Assembly: GCA_030268105.1 (NCBI GenBank)
Contig: BSDZ01000013.1
Coordinates: forward strand, 3,019,001 to 3,083,000
Length of the DNA stretch: 64,000 nt
Source of the DNA: Volvox africanus
Taxonomy: Eukaryota > Chlorophyta > Chlorophyceae > Chlamydomonadales > Volvocaceae
Reading direction: 5' to 3'
The notes under the pieces were generated by a model. It saw nothing but the letters and a program-made list of their open reading frames with translations. It searched no databases and was not told where the DNA came from. How positions within the stretch are numbered: the stretch's first letter is position 1; the number at the start of each line of letters is the position of its first letter. This document shows, piece by piece, positions 12,301 to 24,290 of this stretch. A program made the position numbers and the translations under genes.

Positions 12301-15038
12301 AACAGGGCCGTGGAGCAGGTGCGCCGGGATTTAGGGGAAAATGGGGGGAGAGCCGGGGGGGAGAGACTCCAGCGACAGGGGATGTCTCGTTAGCTGGGGG
12401 GATGGGATAGTTGGCGTTCTCTCCGTGGGGGCTGCTGAGGGTCTCCGGCTGCATGGCGCTGAGCTCCCGGTGTTCCAAAGGGACCAGGCAGCTGGCGTGC
12501 CTGTGACCGGTGCCTTAGGGATATTTGCTCACCGTCCCTATACCCCACCGCTATCGGACCGTTATTTGGCTGGTGTCTGTCCATTGCTTTATGTTCTGCA
12601 CTGCGCAGGAGCACCTGTGCCTCTGGCAGGCAGCTCTGGAGTCCTACAAGCTCGCGGTGGATGTGGCCAGTCGCTTCGTGGGCCGAGGGGATGACCTGAC
12701 GCTGACCATACAGCAGTCCTCCGAGGTGACGGACGCGGTAGAGTTTGCTCATCTTTACTGACGTTATGCATGAGTACTCACTCGTTCAGTCTCCGGAAGC
12801 CCCCTTCCTGGTGGATAGAACAGCTACTCGTAATGGCTCGGCTTTTTAGCTCTGACAACTAGTGCTTGAATGGCCACAGCTACAAGACATGGGCTGGGCG
12901 CTAAGGAAAGTCGCATTCGCATTCGCGTAGCGTTCGTCCCTCTTACACGTGCGACCGGGGGGGGATTCCTCGGCTACGGCTGAAGCGAGATGTCACCCGG
13001 ATGTGCCCTCCTCTGGGATAGCCTGCCCAACCTGACCTGCTTGCACTACTTCTGCGACCCATATCCCATTTCCCTGAGAATTCAACGACGTGTATGTGTG
13101 TGTGTGTGCTTGTGTGTGTCTCTCTGTAAGGGTACTAGCGAAAGATGAAAATGTGGGAATCTCCTGTCATGTCCTTAAACCCGCTGCGTTGCTGTCACGG
13201 TGATATGGGGTGATGGGCTGTGAACAAGCAAGGACTTCGGGTTCCTTTGACCTGGGTCGGAAAGCCCGCATCACCGGTAGAGTGCTCTTATTGAAAGTTG
13301 ACTCAATGGCGTTGGAAATCCGCAGGCCTTCAAGGTGCGGTACCGAAAGCTGGCGAAGCTAGGCAAGGTCCGCAATACCCGGGTTGGCAACCAGGGCGTT
13401 CTCGGTACCGGTGCCCTCGGCGGCGGCCATTGCCCGGGCCGGTCACCATCACTGTCTACTGGCGCCGCAGCAACGACTGGCCCCGGGCCCGGCTGCGCCG
13501 CGCTGCCGCTGCCGCTGCCGCGGCCACACCCACATCTGCGGCCTCTGCTGCGGTGCGCCACAGCGGTAAACACACCTGGCACGGGGACGGCTCACGCAGT
13601 TGCTGGGGCGGCAGAGCCCCAGGCCCCCAAAAGCGCACAGGGCCTGCCGTCCATCGTCCCGACTCGCTCCTCCTCGACTCCCAGCGGCGGCAGCGCTTCT
13701 CCGTACGAACCAGCAGCCACCCAAACGCCGAGCCCCATGAACGTCATATCCCCGGTATCATGGGCCAAGAACCCCCCCGCCGTCTCCGAAGCAGCCCCAG
13801 CCCAGGTGCCGCGACGGGCTCTTTCGGCTGGTCGGGATCGTCCGCAGAGGCGGCTGGCAGCGGCCGCACTGCTGCCGGCCAGGGGGCCGCCCGTGACTTC
13901 TGCGGGATGGGTGCAATCGCAGGTCGGGCGCGGCAACAGCGCCCACCTGGGTGCGGACGCGGCAGTGGCGGTGGCAATTAGAATGGTGGCAGATTCGCTC
14001 CTTCAAGGAAAGGACAGCTACGCGGACCCAGAAGAGGAGGAGGAGGAGCCGCTGCACCGTGGAGATGTGAGCGCGGCAATGGCGGTACTTGGGGACCCGC
14101 TTATGGCTGCGCAGCGAAACTCGGCCTGGTCGCCACCGCTTCCGCCCAAGCCGAAGTCTGAAGCCTTTGGAGAGGGCGGAAGAGTAGCTGGCGGCGGTGG
14201 CGGCCATGGCAGCCGCAGCGCCACACAATTGGCAGGGCCGGTGACGGGAATTCTGTGTGGTGGGCTGAGTGGGGCGTGGGTGCCCGCAACCCGAGGAGGT
14301 TGCGAAAGGTTGAGTCGGGGGAGCAACCCTGATATCGCGGGGCAGCCGCCACCAGAATCACCACGAGCCCCGCCACCGGCGCCGGCGCCAGGAATGATAA
14401 TGCTGGCGAATGTAGCCTCCTTGGCGGCAACAGGCGCACATACGCAGCAAAACGCTTCCGCACCAACATCAATGTCAGTAGAAACAGCCCCTCATGTGCC
14501 CTTGAGTAACAACCCGTCCAAGACGCAATGGAGTGCGGGGCAGGGGGCCGCGCCAAAGGGAGGAGAGAGCTTGGCAGCCGTGGCAGCGGAGGCTATTGCC
14601 GCTGCGGAAGAGCTGGAGATGATCTGTGCCGCTGGGGAGGATGGACTTCCACTAGGGATGCACTTCGGGCAGGGCCAGGAGCAGGCGCCGAAACAAGGGC
14701 GGGATCTACAGACAGAGTATGAGCAGAGGCGAGTAGTATGCGGGCAGGTACAGGTCCCCGAAGGCGTCAATGAGCATCAGGAGAAGCGGGCAAATGGTCA
14801 ATGCCCTTCCAGAATGGAGGTTAAGCCTGTCTCGGCACAGCTACTGGTTCAGTCGCCGCCAGCCGGGATGAGCGACGGCTTGGGTCGGAGCGGTGCTGGT
14901 GACGTGTGCCGTAAAAGTGGCGGAAGCAGTCCGTCACGCTTGGCTCCGCATTATGCGGCCAGTACAGGGAATATGCTTGTGCCCAAGCGGGACGGTGTTG
15001 CTGTTTACCCTGACTTGCAATTTATTACAAATAGGTGA
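9378..15038 (+). CDS. TPR-repeat protein with long disordered C-terminal region
   Basis: Predicted exons: 9378-10967, 11314-11703, 12175-12318, 12609-12725, 13326-15038. All introns are phase 0, and the protein has about 1,317 residues. ATG 9378 (MELILDEAESAFLQAIL) was chosen as the first ATG in the frame. Residues 1-480 are largely Ser/Ala/His-rich low complexity. Residues about 480-780 hold the TPR-like helical pairs: EQLCRDYNSSGVALMEAGLDE, then VAHNNLACYYRKLGQPALAL, TLLNLAACSSSLGQHTQALS, TQLAMAYYNRAVEQ and LWQAALESYKLAVDVASRF. A basic segment AFKVRYRKLAKLGKVR follows, then about 550 residues of Pro/Ala/Gly-rich tail. TPRs usually bind partner proteins; the partner is unknown. Exon 2 carries a Gly/Asp-rich insert between repeats. 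Alternative starts or an upstream exon cannot be excluded. Confidence 0.8.
12101..12173. repeat. TCTG/TCCG tetranucleotide tract at a 3' splice site
   Basis: A run of CTGTCTGTCCGTCTG-type units ends at the CTGCAG acceptor of TPR exon 3 (first exon base 12175). It doubles as the polypyrimidine tract. Confidence 0.85.
13092..13121. repeat. TG microsatellite
   Basis: A short TGTGTG tract lies in the last intron of the TPR gene (12726-13325). Confidence 0.8.
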
Positions 15039-15523
15039 TTTATTTAGTTGATGTTCGACATGGATGTATTCCTGTTATTTATATGATTGATGAAGCCCTG
15101 ATCCTGGTATGGCATTTTATACGTCTGACTCTAGAGCTACGGAGGCGGTTGGGAGGTACTTGTAGCCCAATAGGTGCAACAGATAGACGCGGGACAGGTG
15201 CATATGATTATCACGAACGAAGATATACAATTGGATGCTTCTGTGGCTGACATAGTATCATATTCCATGTATCTAGCAAGCACCCAGCTCTGTCGATTTG
15301 TGAGGGCGCAGAGCGGTCGTTGGCCGTACAGAGCGGACGTTTTGGGCCACAGCTTTGGCGCGACCTTTTTCTCATGACTACTGCGCAAAGTAGCAATTTT
15401 AATTTGAACGTTATCTTATTGTTTTGTCTTCTAAAGTGAAGTTACCATAGACGTGCTGATACGAACTAGCTATACTTAACTGTATAGCTTGGCAAGGGCC
15501 CGTTATTTCATAACGCTAGCGCC
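15039..15523. other. Spacer between TPR and ABC genes
   Basis: This is an AT-richer spacer between two plus-strand genes. It should contain the TPR 3' UTR and the ABC promoter. No canonical algal TGTAA poly(A) signal was seen. ORFs here are short and not gene-like. Confidence 0.5.
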
Positions 15524-18109
15524 ATGCCAGTTCCTGTTAGCATAACCAATCCAAATGGAAAAGGACTGGCCGCAGCCATGCCTTCACAGCTTCCTACCGA
15601 AGGCCCATTTGCCCGATTGAAGCGGCAAGCGGAAGAGGCAGCGATCAAGGCAGAGCTGTCTACAAACCAGGAAAATTACCGGGGTCCGTCTGAAACAACC
15701 GAAACTCTCTTTCCCAGCACTAGTACAATGGCAACAGTTCCTGGCAGCATCGATGTCCATCACCTCAACTTTGCGTACCCAGGGCTAGGTAGGCCGGGCA
15801 TCTAGAGCATCATAACGCATCTTCCTTATATGAGGTACATATATGAAATTCTTTCGCTCTGGGTTCCCGGTGGTGATATTCGGTGGGGTTAAGAACGGAC
15901 CAGTGGCAGTCGCGTACCCTTCCCCGGTGCATCATGTGGTCTTTTAACTCTAACCGCCCGACTTCGCGTCACAAGCCTTTGTAAAGAAATGCGGCTTTTG
16001 CCTTGGCGCCCCGGCTCTAGTGTCCATACGGGATGGATGCATACAGACCAGGCGTGTATATCGATGCTGCACCCCGATGCTGGGCACTCCATGCATCTAT
16101 CCATCTATCTTAACGTCCCAGCTACCTCCTTGCCCGTCTTCCTTCACTGATCCTTCTGCCTGTAATGTGAGTCCCAATTCTCTGTCGCCGCTGCATTCTC
16201 CTGCATCAGATGGCCGCCCTGTCCCTGGCATCCCACCGCTGTTACGGGATCTGTCTTTTTCCATCGCGCCGGGATCGACGTGTCTGCTTCTTGGCGCCAA
16301 CGGCGCCGGGAAGACAACCTTTTTGAAAGTCCTAGCTGGTAAGCACATGGTCCCCGAGGACCAGGTTCGGATTCTGGGCAGGTCGCCCTTCCACGACACG
16401 GCGCTGACCGTTAGCGGAGAGTTGTCGTACATTGGCGGCAACTGGCAGCGGGACATTGCTTTCGCTGGCACAAGCGTGCCGCTGACGGGCGACTTCCCCG
16501 CCTCCTACATGATTGACTCCATCCCTGGAGTGGACCCGGAACGAAAGGCCCGGCTCATCAAGGTACGTGATGATGGGGCGTTGTGACGTCCTGTCCTGGG
16601 GATATTGATCGATATTGGTCGTAGGCTCAATGCCCTGGGAACTGATGGTGCAGCAGGGAGTGAGGAGTACGGCACGGTACGGTACGCGCAGAGGTACGCC
16701 GTCCTGCTGCTGTACGCCGTCCGCCGTTGGCCGTCCCGTACACCGTCCTGCTGCTGTCGTATGCGCCATGATGCGCCTGAGGCTATCTCTTTGCGCTGCA
16801 GAGCCGCACATTGTATCTCTTTTGTTGTTGTATTACTTTCGCCCAAGTGCAGATAAGATAAGTTGTCGTTGACATATCCGTTGGCCATGTCCGTCAGGCA
16901 GCGTAGGTTTGGAACACCACCTTCATTTTCCACTGTAATGACAGGGCGGCCACCCCTGACCTGTTCGTCCGCCCGGTTCCATAGTATTCCCATCCCGCTG
17001 TGGACATGAACGGGTCACTCTGCAGGTCCTGGACATCGATGCCAGCTGGCGAATGCATACAGTGTCGGAGGGGCAGCGCCGCCGGGTGCAGATCTGCGTG
17101 GGTCTGCTGAAGCCCTTCAAGGTGGGGCACTTGTGGCCTGGAGTGGGGCCTCGTGCCGTAGGCAAGTCAAGGCAATCATCGTCCGGCGGGGTAATGATTG
17201 TGGCCGAATGAGGCATCCATTGCCTTTTCTCGCGAGCACTTTGCGTGTTTCAGACGACACCATACCTGACACATGATACGCTTGTGGATCGAAAACTGTG
17301 AACTTGTGGATTTTCGGGTCGCATTGATTGCGTTTTGGGCTGGGGGTTTTAGGCAAGGGAGAGCGCTCTGGAAATGGTTTCGGAACGAGACAAGACCGCC
17401 CTGGTGGATTTTGCTGTGCATGCTCAGGTTCTTCTGTTAGACGAGATTACGGTGGATCTGGACGTGCTGGGTCGCGCGGATCTGATGCGTTTCCTGAAGG
17501 AGGAGTGCGAGACCCGGGGCACCACTATCATCTACGCGACACATATATTCGACGGCTTGGAGTTCTGGCCCTCACACGTTGCGTACCTCGCCAGCGGTAC
17601 GTGTTTCACGTGTGCCCGGACCGCTTGGCGCTGTGCTGTGCTGTGCTGGTCGGTGATGTCGAGTTCTCGGTCCATATGTTCATAAGTACGGTATGTATAT
17701 ACCATATGCCGACTACCGGCATCGTTCCTCTTGCTTCATACCTGCTTATCAGCTTCGGAAATTGTCAAGGTGCCAAGGTTTAACACCCTCGCCTTGAGCC
17801 AACCGAGGTAAACCGTGCATATGTGAAAAATGCGGCCCACTTTGTGCATTCTTTGTGTCCACAGGTCAGCTGCGGCTGTTCCCGGCGCATGAGGTTCCGG
17901 AGCTGGCTCAGGGCCGACTGCTGTCCCTCGTGTATCGGCTCCTCTCAGAGCATCGCGAGGCGGAGCTCAAGATACGTGGGCCCCGACCCGTAGAGTGGGA
18001 CCCCGCCCGCGAGGGCGAGGTCGGCAGCTTCTCATACGCCTTCAATAATGGTTGGGTGCCCGGGACGATCTGCTCCTCTCTGAGCACCAATGCAGTTATG
18101 AGGACTTGA
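15524..18109 (+). CDS. Soluble ABC ATPase, CAF16 / plant ABCI19-21 type
   Basis: Predicted exons: 15524-15788, 16210-16562, 17026-17121, 17428-17596, 17865-18109. Phases match throughout, giving 375 residues. The protein has a single nucleotide-binding domain and no membrane segment. It carries Walker [10 protein letters not shown], signature [16 protein letters not shown] in place of LSGGQ, Walker [13 protein letters not shown], and an H-loop His in ATHIFDG. The SEGQRRR signature and short C-terminal tail are typical of the non-intrinsic ABC group containing yeast CAF16 and Arabidopsis ABCI19-21. These are thought to act as cytosolic or nuclear ATPases rather than transporters, and no substrate can be read here. 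Residues 1-75 are a poorly conserved extension before the core begins at [13 protein letters not shown]. The start is the first ATG of exon 1. It is followed by a convergent spacer to the DUF2358 gene. Confidence 0.93.
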
Positions 18110-20344
18110 CAAAAAGGGCGGCATGGCTGACCGGAATCATCATGATCGGGATTGAGCTCTTGGGAGTATAGGGAAGCGGGGCTGGAGAAAAGCCACAGAG
18201 CTGGGAACAGGGGGGCGTGGAGATCATGGGACGTAGAAGGACAGCGGCGCCTAACGGTTCGAATGCATCGCCCAAACGAACGCCCTACGCATAACTGAGT
18301 TCTGGGCGGAATGTGGTCATACATTCTAGCTTCACTAGCCTGGCGGCCGCAAATATTACACACATGACGAATACACAGGACGTAGAAGGCAGGTTGTCGC
18401 GTGTGGCGGTCTGCGGACTGAAATTTGGTTTTGCTCTTGGGAAGGATATGGCGGGTAGTGGCCCACCGGGGCATGGCCCTCGCAGCGCGCAACAGCAAAC
18501 GGAAGTTCATGCAGGTGCTTAAAGGGCCCCCGACGAGATACACAAGCATCTCAGGAGTGGCGCTGGGGCCGGAGTTACACTAAGCGTGGGTTTTGGCGCC
18601 CGACGGTTATCGGTGTGATTCATCGGGGTGTATTGCGGTGTGGAGACGAAGGGTTCCACGAGGGCCCGCGAATAGGCATGCAGCACGGCTAGGGCTCGGG
18701 GCACAACGAACAGACGGCGAAGCGCATTTCGCCCATCATTATGTGGAAGTTCCTTACGTGTGGACGGTAGCCTATTAAACCATGCTTACATTTTACATCG
18801 ACGGGCAGAATGGAAAGTAAATGTACAGGTGCCCGTCGCCAAGCGGCAATATATAAAAACGCCCTAGCTGTTGCCGCAACATCATCATGGAGGTCTGCCT
18901 GCCTGCAATTCGTTACTATGACGACCTCAAAACCACCCGGGAGCATTTTCAATGCGGGAGTTTTCCAACGCCGCTATGTATGCAGCATCACGCCACATCA
19001 TGTATTGCACCAAGAAGGCCAAAGAAGAAGAGCGACAAATGGAGGAGTGGCATATGGTATAGCACGTCAAAGGGACAACATCAAGGATGTGAGTCTCAAG
19101 GCGTCAGCGCCCAAGAGATAACACGCACCAGTGCAACAAAACAACACATGTCACGACGCCCGACCTTAGAAAGCAGGCACCGCACCAGCAAGCCCTGTGA
19201 ACGACTGAGCTTTCACATAAATGTAACTGCGCTGCATAATCCATACTATCACTCAATGAAATGGCTCAACCTAACCACTACTGACAAAACACCACCAACG
19301 CAACGCCATGAAACGTCAGGAACAGCCGCCAAATAACATCATCCATAATCCACCCTGCATCACTGCAACACAGGCTTTCGTGAACGGCAGGAGAGAGCCC
19401 AAGCGAACACGTCGCGGCTGAGCACTTGCCTCCAAACTCGACAAGCCGCAGCCGGGCCAACCAGGCCTTAAGCACTGGTACCTTGACACGCAGCAAAACC
19501 AGGGAATCGCCCCGAACAACCTCAGGGCCCTAAAATCGCCAACGCTCAGGGAATGGAACCCAACGATGCAGCCTAACGAAGCTCTGCGACCCAACCTCAC
19601 CGCCCCGCATCGAGGCTGAGCACTGCATTGTAGCAATGTTCCAGGCGCCAGTGCAACCAATGCCAGCCTGGTCTCGCCCCACGTCCTAAATCGGCGCCCG
19701 GGCCAGGGCTCTCGCCCCCAGCCCTTCCTTTGTCCCGACCACCAGGGATTGCGGCCACTGCTCAGTAGGATAACGCATAGACGTTGTAACCGCTCACCTA
19801 CGGAGTAGCACCCCCGACCAGAGCAGTCCTTATACGGCCGAGCTATGCCCAAAAGGCGACACTGGCGCCGGCCGATTAGCGTCATTTTGATACTGCCTAA
19901 GAGTCAGGCAAATACACTCACTGGCTGCACTCGTTCTCTCGGAAATGGACTTAAGCTGCTATTAGATATCGAGCACAGTTGCGCAAGGAGGGACTTTAGC
20001 GAAATGGACGCAATGGGCCGATCTGCGTCCATTCTGCAGCAACACGTATATAACTGCATGCAAACCCGACGCCATAACGAAACGTCTGATTTGGCATGCC
20101 CTATATTCCAAATGGGCAACACGGGACGAAGACACACATAAAGCTCGAACGATCCACTTGCCACGGCGCCTTGTGCTCACGAACCGCCTGGCCTTCTGCC
20201 ACCTGACGCCGAACTGACTTGTTGAGCACATTGGCCGTATTGCTCAGCACTGCCTGTTCGCCCGAAACAGCCCGCGCGACTTTATTCTCCATGGCGGAGG
20301 CCGCGTGGTGCTCTGTCGGCGGAACCCGTCACACTGGCTTCTGA
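18110..20344. other. Convergent intergenic region, ABC / DUF2358 genes
   Basis: This 2.2-kb spacer lies between the 3' ends of two convergent genes. Open frames (for example 18519-19336 and the 189-codon minus frame at 19316-19885) have odd composition, no recognisable domain and no matching splice structure. The compositional shift around 19.3-19.9 kb could mark old transposon DNA. No RNA gene was recognised. Confidence 0.5.
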
Positions 20345-21798
20345 TCAGCTCCAAACGCTGCGTCCCCAAACATCCCCATCCTCAGTTCCAAGTGCGCCAC
20401 CACTGCCGCTGCCACCGCTAGCACCCCATGGCGCACCACTGCTGGCACCATTGGCGGCGCTGGCGCAACCTCCTGCACCGGCCGTAGACAGCCGAGGGTA
20501 AACTGTGTGCGCCGCAGCGGCTGCATGCGCACTCAGCGGAGGGGGACTTGCAGATATCCCCGCTACAGCGGCAGCAGGCTCTGCCTCCCGGTAGTCCGAC
20601 TCAAGACGCTGGAGCGCTGATGCTACCATGCGCTGCACATACACGTAAGCGCCCCAGTGCTGCTGCGCCTGTTCCGCGCCCTTGCACCACGCACCTGCAG
20701 CGTCCCGACAATACGAGGAGGCCATAGGGTGGCACTAATGTTCAGGCTTGGTTACGAAAGAGGTCATTTCGTCCGCGGATAACTCCCCAGATGCATAGGA
20801 TGTATACAATAACAGATACAGTTTCATGCAATTACTTGTCCAGGACCCCCTTGTTGTAATGGCGCTCAGCCTTGCCGCCTTGCGCACCAGGTACGGGCTG
20901 CTGGGGAGCGAGGGGCTGAAGGTTGAGGCCAGCCAGGAGTGGTGGATTTGTGGCCATCGGTGGGTCCCGCAGCAGAATGTTATCCACGGAGTGCTCGTAG
21001 ATCTTGCCGTGGCTGTCCAGTCGGTACGTGGAAATACCGTCGAAAGTCCCCTCCGCTTCCCATGGCACGCGCGGAATACCGTGAACAGTCCACCGCATCT
21101 TTATAATACCGTCCTCTGGCTGCCATATCCTTTTAACATCCACATAGAGGGTTTTGAAGAATATCTTGCCGTGAAAGCGTAGGGACCAGAAGATCAGCTG
21201 ATAGTTTTTCATGCCTTTAAAGCAGTTGCGCGGGTCTCTAAAGACCACGTCGTCCCGATATATGCTATCTGCGCGGTTACGGAAGCAGAAAGAGGGAGGA
21301 AGCATTTCTGGGCAACGTAAGGTGAAGACAACAACAGGTCCACCTATGAAGCTGTAATTCGTGACATTGAAATGAAACAGATAAGTCAAACTCACAATTA
21401 AGTTCTCTCTGAAAAAGCATCGGAATATCCTCCCGAAGGCAGCGAATGGCATCCCCGACGTTCGCAAAGTAGTCCTCGGATCGGTCTTGGTTGCGAGTTC
21501 GTTGCGGTCGGTCATCCACCGTAACTAGGAACGTACCATGCGGCATTCCCCCCAAAGCACTATCCACCGCATTCCACAAATATAGTCTTTCCAGCGTCAC
21601 TCGAGCCCCAAAATCCGCCAAGGAACTAGTGGACGGTTCGCAGGGTTCATATTTAGATGCAAGACGCTGCGGTAGAGGCTCGCCTCGGAGCTCGCCGGGT
21701 TGTTGCTTAAGCGCGCTGACGACGCCTCTGACGCCAGCACCTCCAGCAACACCGGGCCGCCCTTGGGGCAGATTACTGCCCCGTAGGCCAAAGAGCAT
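20345..21798 (-). CDS. DUF2358 family protein (NTF2-like fold), probably plastid
   Basis: Predicted exons (minus strand): 21798-21396, 21268-20888, 20694-20345, giving 377 residues. Phases match (1, then 1). The core reads DIPMLFQRELNYSIYRDDVV, FRDPRNCFKGMKNYQLIFW, FHGKIFFKTLYVDVKRIWQP, RWTVHGIPRVPWEAEGTFDG and HGKIYEHSVDN. This is the conserved block of plant and cyanobacterial DUF2358 proteins, predicted to adopt an NTF2-like cone fold. Function is unknown; many plant members are plastid-targeted. The first 130 residues are poorly conserved and may include a transit peptide. A last exon adds about 115 residues (EQAQQHWGAYVYVQRMVASA, then Ala/Ser/Gly-rich). Without that splice the frame stops at 20832. 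The gene is divergent from the p24 gene. Confidence 0.9.
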
Positions 21799-22096
21799 TC
21801 GTTGCTAGCTTTTCCGGCAGAGTCTTAGGCTAAAGAGCACGGGCGAACAGAATGCTGACAGATGTGCTATGAGCGCAGGTCAAGGTTCAGCAAAATATGA
21901 AACAGTAATATACGAGTAAGCACTGTGCGGAAGTGCGAGGAGAGACGCAATGTGACACGGTCCCAGCCTACGGCAACACCGTGTACAGCGTTTATGACAG
22001 GTCGCCATACACGAACTTGTCCATTTGTTACACATTTCCCTATGTAAGCCCTTAAAGTAAAAAAGTTATTGGCAGCGTGAGATTATTGGCATAAAG
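21799..22096. promoter_or_regulatory. Putative bidirectional promoter, DUF2358 / p24
   Basis: Only 298 bp separate the two predicted start codons on opposite strands, so both promoters and 5' UTRs must fit here. No TATA box or known motif was identified with confidence. The assignment rests on geometry alone. Confidence 0.45.
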
Positions 22097-24290
22097 ATGG
22101 GCCTGCTTCGCACACTGTCTTTACCCCTGCAGCTGTGGTTATACCTACTTCTCCAACGGGCTGTAGCGTTAAAATTGAGGTTTAGATATGAGGAATGTAT
22201 GCAATATGAAGTTAGCATGTATGAGCCATTCTACGGGAGCTTTGTGGCGTTGCCGGACCTATACTCCCTCCAGGTGAGTGGAACGGGGCAATTCGCATGC
22301 TGAGTGGTAGCTATGTTTACTATTTGATTTGTAAGTTTATGATGTTGGTGTTGTGACCTGTCACCGCTGATGGTTACTCGATCTCGCCGCTCTAGCTTCC
22401 CGCAACGGGTTTCATGATCCCAATCCATGCAATCATACCGCGCAGGCACGGTATGACTTGATCGTCACATCGCCTGCTGGCATGCGCGTGCACGAGGTTC
22501 ATGGCGAGCCGGAGACGAAGTAAGGACCCTGTTTCTGGGCTCTGGCGCATGCGCATTCGGCTTACTAAGAGATGTAAAAGTTTTGCATCGTAGGGGTTTG
22601 CGTGTGGGCCGGCGAAATGACAGGAGTTGTATGGAAGTTGCTAGTATGGGTTTCAGCCACGTTACTGGATACAAACGTGTATGGTGGTTTCTGAGCTGCC
22701 CAAGCCTTTTCAGACCGGCTAGAGGAGCGTTGTGCCTGTTCATTGCCATTGCCGTATACGGTACTTAGATTTCAATCAGAAATTTGTTACACACAGCTGA
22801 CAGCGTGTTGGCAGCACCGCCTGGACTCGAGGCAATACGGGCAAAAATGATTGGTTTGAAGCTTGCAGGGATGCCTCAGTTCCCGACGACGCTGTGACAT
22901 AACCGCACTATCAGACATTGGTTGATAACCCTCGCAGCGTTTGTTAATCCTCTGTGTTCTGTGATCCATGGCCAAGCTGGAACCCGAATCCACCACTCCT
23001 CGCTCTCATTCCAAACACGCACCCTCATTCTTGCACGTACCCTCGGCCCCGTTGTCAATCTTGCTGACATCCACATCCTCATCCGCACCTGAAGCCTAAC
23101 CCTTTTGCTTGCTGAATCCTGCCCGGCCATGCAACCTCTGTCCCGTTATTCATCCGGGCCAGGTTTCACCTTGTGCCATACGAGAGCGGCAAATACCGCT
23201 TTTGCCTACGTTTGAACCAGGAAAAAACTGGCAGCCGCTACGTGCTGTCCCGGGATGTGCTGTGGGACCTGCACGTTGGGCATTCCGATCATCATGCGGA
23301 CAACGTCAAGGAGCATGAGGCACAGGTAGGGACCGACAGTGGGATTGATCGGAAAGCGGATTAGGAAATGAGCAAAAATCACTGACAATAACGAGGGCTC
23401 AACCAACGTTGCAATAGGCACTAGAAACAGTGGCTCGTTCGTGGTAAGGGCTGGTGGGAGTTGGTGTGGGTCCCCTTGGGGAGGAAGCCATCACCTTGCT
23501 GCGTGTAGGGTGGGGCACGGTCGCTCAGGCTTAACTGGTGCCGCGTTGCCCCAAATGCGGGTTGGGTTTGAGGTCCCTCCTCCAGGGACGGCTTCGGTCA
23601 TAAGAGGTGATAGCACCAATCTTACGACATGCGGTTCGTGTGTGCCTCTCAAACGTCTTGTCAGTCGCAAGTAGCGGTGGCTAGTACCTCGGTGTTATGC
23701 AATTTTGTCAATGTTTCACCCTGAGAGCTCTACCGCTTAGGTTTCTGCGCAATACGCTCCATCATAACTGCTGTATCAACCCAAACGGCACGGTAGCTCC
23801 TCTTTAAGAGACAGTCTCGCATGTACATCACGTTTATGTTTACATCACATTTCCTGCAGCGGTTCCAGCGCAGGGAGGTGCACCATGTACCCAATAACCG
23901 ATTTTTTAATAACCACTTATTTGGAACCCATTCGGCCTTGTGCAGTACTCTTGAGGTCTGCAGTCTTCCTCGTGCTGTCTGGGTAACTATCATCCATTTG
24001 ATCCCCCCCTGGTGGCGTTCACTCCGCGTTCACTCCTCTCACTCCGCTCACTCGCGAACCCTCTGCCACAGGGGCTGTGGCACTACGTGCACCAAGTGGA
24101 ATCTCAGCTGCAGCAGCTGCGTTCCACCCAACAGTACCTGTATTGGCGAGAGCGGCGCCATCGTATGACCGTGGAATCAACCAACCGGCGTGTGTTTGTG
24201 TATGCACTGGTGCGCAACGGCGTGCTAGTGCTAGTCAGTGTTTTGCAAACTTTCTTCATTCGGCGCATGTTTGCAAAGGCGGCGAACTAA
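22097..24290 (+). CDS. p24/emp24 GOLD-domain cargo receptor (beta-type)
   Basis: Predicted exons: 22097-22273, 22446-22519, 23163-23325, 24072-24290. Phases match, giving 210 residues, the normal p24 length. Residues 1-24 are a signal peptide (LSLPLQLWLYLLLQRAVAL). A GOLD domain follows (RFRYEECMQYEVSMYEPFYG, then FHLVPYESGKYRFCLRLNQ and RDVLWDLHVGH) with paired cysteines. Next come a coiled coil (LWHYVHQVESQLQQLRSTQQ) and the family hallmark ERRHRMTVESTNRRV. One TM helix leads to a short cytosolic tail beginning FFIRRMF. p24 proteins form hetero-oligomers that cycle between ER and Golgi in COPII/COPI vesicles and help load lumenal cargo. The tail keeps the aromatic pair but ends KAAN rather than a canonical KKXX. 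Intron 3 (23326-24071) is the longest and holds no obvious gene. Confidence 0.93.

Noticed and set aside
17908..18549. 213-codon minus ORF
   Set aside because: It is antisense to the last ABC exon and extends into the spacer.
19316..19885. 189-codon minus ORF in the ABC/DUF2358 spacer
   Set aside because: Residue composition is not protein-like (excess Cys/Arg/Gly/Trp), with no homology recognised and no splice logic.
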